A model generated the notes under the pieces. That model was not told the origin of the DNA, ran no database searches, and was given only the letters and a program-made list of their open reading frames with translations. Below are positions 4,985 through 5,305 of a DNA stretch of 5,305 nucleotides, in pieces (position 1 is the stretch's first letter; each line of letters opens with the position of its first letter). Source of the stretch: Deinococcales bacterium (lineage in GTDB: Bacteria; Deinococcota; Deinococci; Deinococcales; Deinococcaceae); contig JANYFS010000625.1 in assembly GCA_025359705.1 (NCBI GenBank), forward strand, positions 1-5,305, given 5' to 3'. Position numbers and translations under genes: made by a program.

Positions 4985-5305
4985 TGATAGACTTTAGTGG
5001 AAGGTCAGAACAGTCTCGAGCAGAATGGAGACTGACATGCCTAAGAAAAATACGACCTATAGGGGTAGAATTCAAACAAGAAGCGGTTTGCCTAGCACTC
5101 ACCACCACAAAAAGCGTCACCGAAATCGCTCGAGACTTGGGTTTGCCCAATTACCTCGTACTGCGCTGGAAAAAACAGCACCTCGCTCAAGAAAGTATCG
5201 GTAAGCCCGTTTTTACGGGGCGAGGTGTGGTGGCCCGTACCGAGCAAGAAACCCGTATTGCTCAACTCGAGCGCGATTTGAGCATTGTCAAACAGGAGCG
5301 TGATG
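4985..5305 (+). mobile_element. Left end of an IS3-family insertion sequence, cut by the window edge
   Basis: OrfA of an IS3-family transposase starts at about 5037, and the non-IS coding sequence (kdpD remnant) ends near 4985. The sequence TGATAGACTTTAGTGG beginning at 4985 starts with TG, as IS3-family ends do, and leaves about 50 bp before OrfA, a normal distance. The right end, OrfB and the target duplication are outside the window, so the boundary is an estimate to within several bases. Confidence 0.6.
5037..5305 (+). CDS. IS3-family transposase OrfA, partial; start codon out of frame with the body
   Basis: The body, from the GAA codon at 5068 to the window end, reads EFKQEAVCLALTTTKSVTEIARDLGLPN, YLVLRWKKQHLAQ and ends RIAQLERDLSIVKQERD. 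This is a helix-turn-helix of the transposase_8/HTH_Tnp_1 type, which binds the IS ends, followed by the start of the leucine-zipper helix. The expected start is ATG at 5037-5039, with GGAG (5027-5030) 6 nt upstream and the family-like beginning MPKK. That ATG is in a different frame: removing one A from the five at 5046-5050 gives MPKKIRPIGVEFKQEAV, which joins the body. As written, the ATG frame gives 57 residues and stops at 5208-5210. An in-frame ATG at 4978-4980 also reaches the body, but it has no ribosome binding site and lies at or before the IS boundary. So OrfA is probably inactive in this copy, unless slippage or a sequencing error explains the extra base. Confidence 0.75.

Larger units (their letters stand above)
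131..5271. repeat. Highly iterated palindrome CTCGAG, 36 sites across the window
   Basis: By reading I count sites starting at 131, 207, 271, 439, 539, 640, 1148, 1184, 1195, 1346, 1433, 1513, 1722, 1878, 2152, 2541, 2709, 2767, 2841, 2957, 3144, 3353, 3385, 3479, 3711, 3801, 3948, 4091, 4455, 4523, 4701, 4896, 4951, 5015, 5129 and 5266. A given 6-mer is expected about once or twice in 5.3 kb. The flanking bases vary, so the unit is just the hexamer. Sites fall in all three codon frames (Leu-Glu, Ser-Arg/Ser-Ser, Ala-Arg), in spacers, in a hairpin loop, next to a ribosome binding site and in the IS. This resembles the behaviour of HIP1 in cyanobacteria, but with a different word. Confidence 0.95.

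Noticed and set aside
4863..5150. A 95-residue minus-strand reading frame as one gene
   Set aside because: Only its last ~40 codons resemble a protein (KdpD tail). The upstream part runs antisense through the IS end and OrfA, so the start is artificial.
4978..5305. OrfA start at the in-frame ATG 4978-4980
   Set aside because: It has no ribosome binding site, and it is at or before the estimated IS boundary, within the kdpD remnant. It could at most give a chance fusion product.

Overview
The window reads as a bacterial chromosome segment from a two-membrane organism. The solute-binding protein carries a signal peptidase I type signal and no lipobox, so it is probably a soluble periplasmic protein. 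The binding protein and permeases resemble, from memory, the trehalose/maltose-type importers of Thermus and Deinococcus. A short KdpD-like tail that ends after the USP-like domain also fits that phylum. Deinococcota is therefore my best guess, but no ribosomal or other phylogenetic marker is present. A striking genome signature is the 6-bp palindrome CTCGAG, which I count 36 times in 5.3 kb, in genes, spacers and an IS alike.

Layout, left to right. Positions 1-171 are an AT-rich spacer. Positions 172-1293 (minus) hold a full-length SsuD-like, FMNH2-dependent alkanesulfonate monooxygenase gene interrupted by one in-frame TAA. Positions 1294-1553 are a repeat-rich spacer with a tandem 8-mer, two copies of a 33-bp repeat with an associated hairpin, and a short 14-bp-period repeat. 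Positions 1554-4687 (minus) are a three-gene ABC sugar importer of the CUT1 type, transcribed as binding protein, MalF-type permease, MalG-type permease. The two permease genes abut with no gap. A hairpin between the binding-protein and permease genes could trim expression of the permeases. No ATPase gene is present, so the importer probably uses an ATPase encoded elsewhere.

Positions 4688-4862 hold the likely promoter region of the importer, with an 11-bp-period direct repeat in the leader. Positions 4863-4984 (minus) are the last ~40 codons of a KdpD-like protein. Its upstream part is replaced at about 4985 by the left end of an IS3-family element that runs off the right edge. The OrfA reading frame of that IS is itself out of frame with its best start codon, apparently by one extra A in an A5 run.

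The importer looks intact and functional. The three flanking signs of decay or mobility (nonsense codon in ssuD, IS in kdpD, shifted OrfA) mark this as a locus where neighbouring genes are being lost. I see no defence system, CRISPR array, tRNA or rRNA.
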